Of a DNA stretch of 7,166 nucleotides, positions 6,448-7,166 are shown piece by piece; position 1 is the first letter of the stretch; the number at the start of each line of letters is the position of its first letter. The DNA comes from Pseudomonadota bacterium (GTDB lineage Bacteria; Pseudomonadota; Gammaproteobacteria; UBA11654), in contig JAPOHS010000049.1 of assembly GCA_029979325.1 (NCBI GenBank), positions 1-7,166 on the forward strand, written 5' to 3'. The position numbers and the translations under genes are program-made. The notes below the pieces were generated by a model that saw only the letters and a program-made list of their open reading frames with translations, ran no database searches and was not told the DNA's origin.

Positions 6448-7166
6448 TTAACTCTCTATGGTTCCTTCTTTAAACCAATCCTCTCTTGCTTCAAGTATCA
6501 TAGCTGAAGCCATTTCTTCATCGATACCCTCTATATCAAGTAATTCATCGATTGATTGTTCTGCCAATAGATTTTTAGTGTTGATACCACCTCGTGCAAG
6601 GGAATATGCAATCTCTTCTGAAACTGTACCAAGCGCCAATAAGTCATCAGATGGTCCATGTTCTTCCAGATTTTCCTCTGTAGATATAGCCTCCAAGAGA
6701 AGTTGATCTTGAGCCCTTTCTCTGAGTTCATTGACCAGAGATTCGTCAAATCCTTCAATTTTCTGAAGTTCTGTAACAGGTACATATGCGACTTGCTCAA
6801 TTGTAGTAAAGCCCTCTTGAGCAAGCAATATAGCTACATCATCACCAACTGAGAGTGATTCAACAAATAAATCAGTAATCTTTTGTAATTCTTCATCATC
6901 TTTCTCTAATGCCTCAGTCTCACTTAAGACATTGAGTTTCCATTGGGTCAATTCACTTGCTAGCCTGATGTTTTGGCCACCTTTACCTATTGCTTGAGAT
7001 AATTTTGCTTCTTCAACTGCAATATCCATGCTTTGATTTTCTTCATCCACTACAATTGAGACAACATTTGCTGGAGACATAGCATTCACAACGAATTGAG
7101 CATTGTTCTCAGACCATAGGATTATATCGATTCTTTCTCCATTTAATTCATTCGACACGGATTGAA
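6448..7166 (-). CDS. nusA: Transcription termination/antitermination factor NusA, C-terminal part (5' end outside window)
   Basis: NusA binds RNA polymerase and nascent RNA, affecting pausing, intrinsic termination and antitermination complexes. About 238 residues are present, roughly the C-terminal half of an E. coli-sized protein (495 aa). The frame is open to the right edge. The GTG at 7158 is internal: QSVSNELNGERID matches the middle of E. coli NusA just before the second KH domain. Visible parts are GERIDIILW, NAMSPANVVSIVVDEE, the KH2 motif IGKGGQNIRLASELTQW, and two C-terminal acidic AR repeats, the first with EGFTTIEQVAYVP and LQKIEGFDE, the second with ARGGINTKNLLAEQSIDELLDIEGID. 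Two AR repeats are typical of proteobacterial NusA, where AR2 contacts the RNA polymerase alpha C-terminal domain and keeps NusA autoinhibited. It is followed by infB as in the standard operon. Confidence 0.96.
   Translation of the reverse strand, partial: QSVSNELNGERIDIILWSENNAQFVVNAMSPANVVSIVVDEENQSMDIAVEEAKLSQAIGKGGQNIRLASELTQWKLNVLSETEALEKDDEELQKITDLFVESLSVGDDVAILLAQEGFTTIEQVAYVPVTELQKIEGFDESLVNELRERAQDQLLLEAISTEENLEEHGPSDDLLALGTVSEEIAYSLARGGINTKNLLAEQSIDELLDIEGIDEEMASAMILEAREDWFKEGTIES

Noticed and set aside
7156..7158. GTG as the start of a short NusA-like gene
   Set aside because: The preceding codons (Gln-Ser) match the middle of NusA and the frame runs off the window; the gene is cut by the edge.
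1..7166. Novel defence, mobile or CRISPR-like system
   Set aside because: Every stretch over 70 nt is covered by a recognised housekeeping gene; there are no repeat arrays, transposase motifs or unknown genes.

Overview
The window is an ordinary but very compact stretch of a bacterial chromosome. Most of it is the distal part of the classic nusA–infB transcription/translation operon on the minus strand, in the order nusA (3' part), infB, rbfA, truB, rpsO, pnp. The 3' part of a dksA-family gene meets it head-on from the plus strand at the left edge. Gene order, two C-terminal AR repeats in NusA, an E. coli-like IF2 with its N-terminal extensions, and the close resemblance of PNPase, S15 and TruB to E. 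coli proteins all suggest a gammaproteobacterium. The DNA is AT-rich (roughly high 30s % GC from a few lines counted by eye) and gaps are tiny: infB/rbfA are 1 nt apart, rbfA/truB overlap by 17 nt, and pnp/dksA have no gap. This fits a small-genome, possibly marine, lineage, but I cannot name a genus from the sequence alone.

Layout from left to right. Bases 1–305 (+) hold the C-terminal ~100 residues of a DksA-type RNA polymerase regulator with a degenerate zinc finger. Bases 306–2388 (-) hold pnp (polynucleotide phosphorylase), broken by an apparent one-base insertion near 1014–1020 into an N-terminal piece (982–2388) and a C-terminal piece (from 1037 down to 306). Bases 2389–2431 are a short leader with overlapping inverted repeats and a strong ribosome binding site. 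Bases 2432–2701 (-) are rpsO, preceded at 2702–2771 by the longest gene-free stretch in the window (70 nt), which carries a plausible sigma-70 promoter and a tandem 10-bp AT repeat. Then come truB (2772–3671), rbfA (3655–4020), infB (4022–6430) and nusA (6448 to the right edge), all on the minus strand.

Together these genes cover transcription elongation/antitermination (NusA), translation initiation (IF2), 30S maturation (RbfA), tRNA U55 modification (TruB), a primary 30S protein (S15) and RNA decay (PNPase). DksA independently links RNA polymerase to rRNA/ribosomal promoter control. I see no mobile element, CRISPR array, RNA gene or new system. The points worth a second look are the pnp frameshift with an odd residue beside it, the single-cysteine DksA, the zero-gap convergent junction with two adjacent inverted repeats, and the rpsO and pnp leaders.
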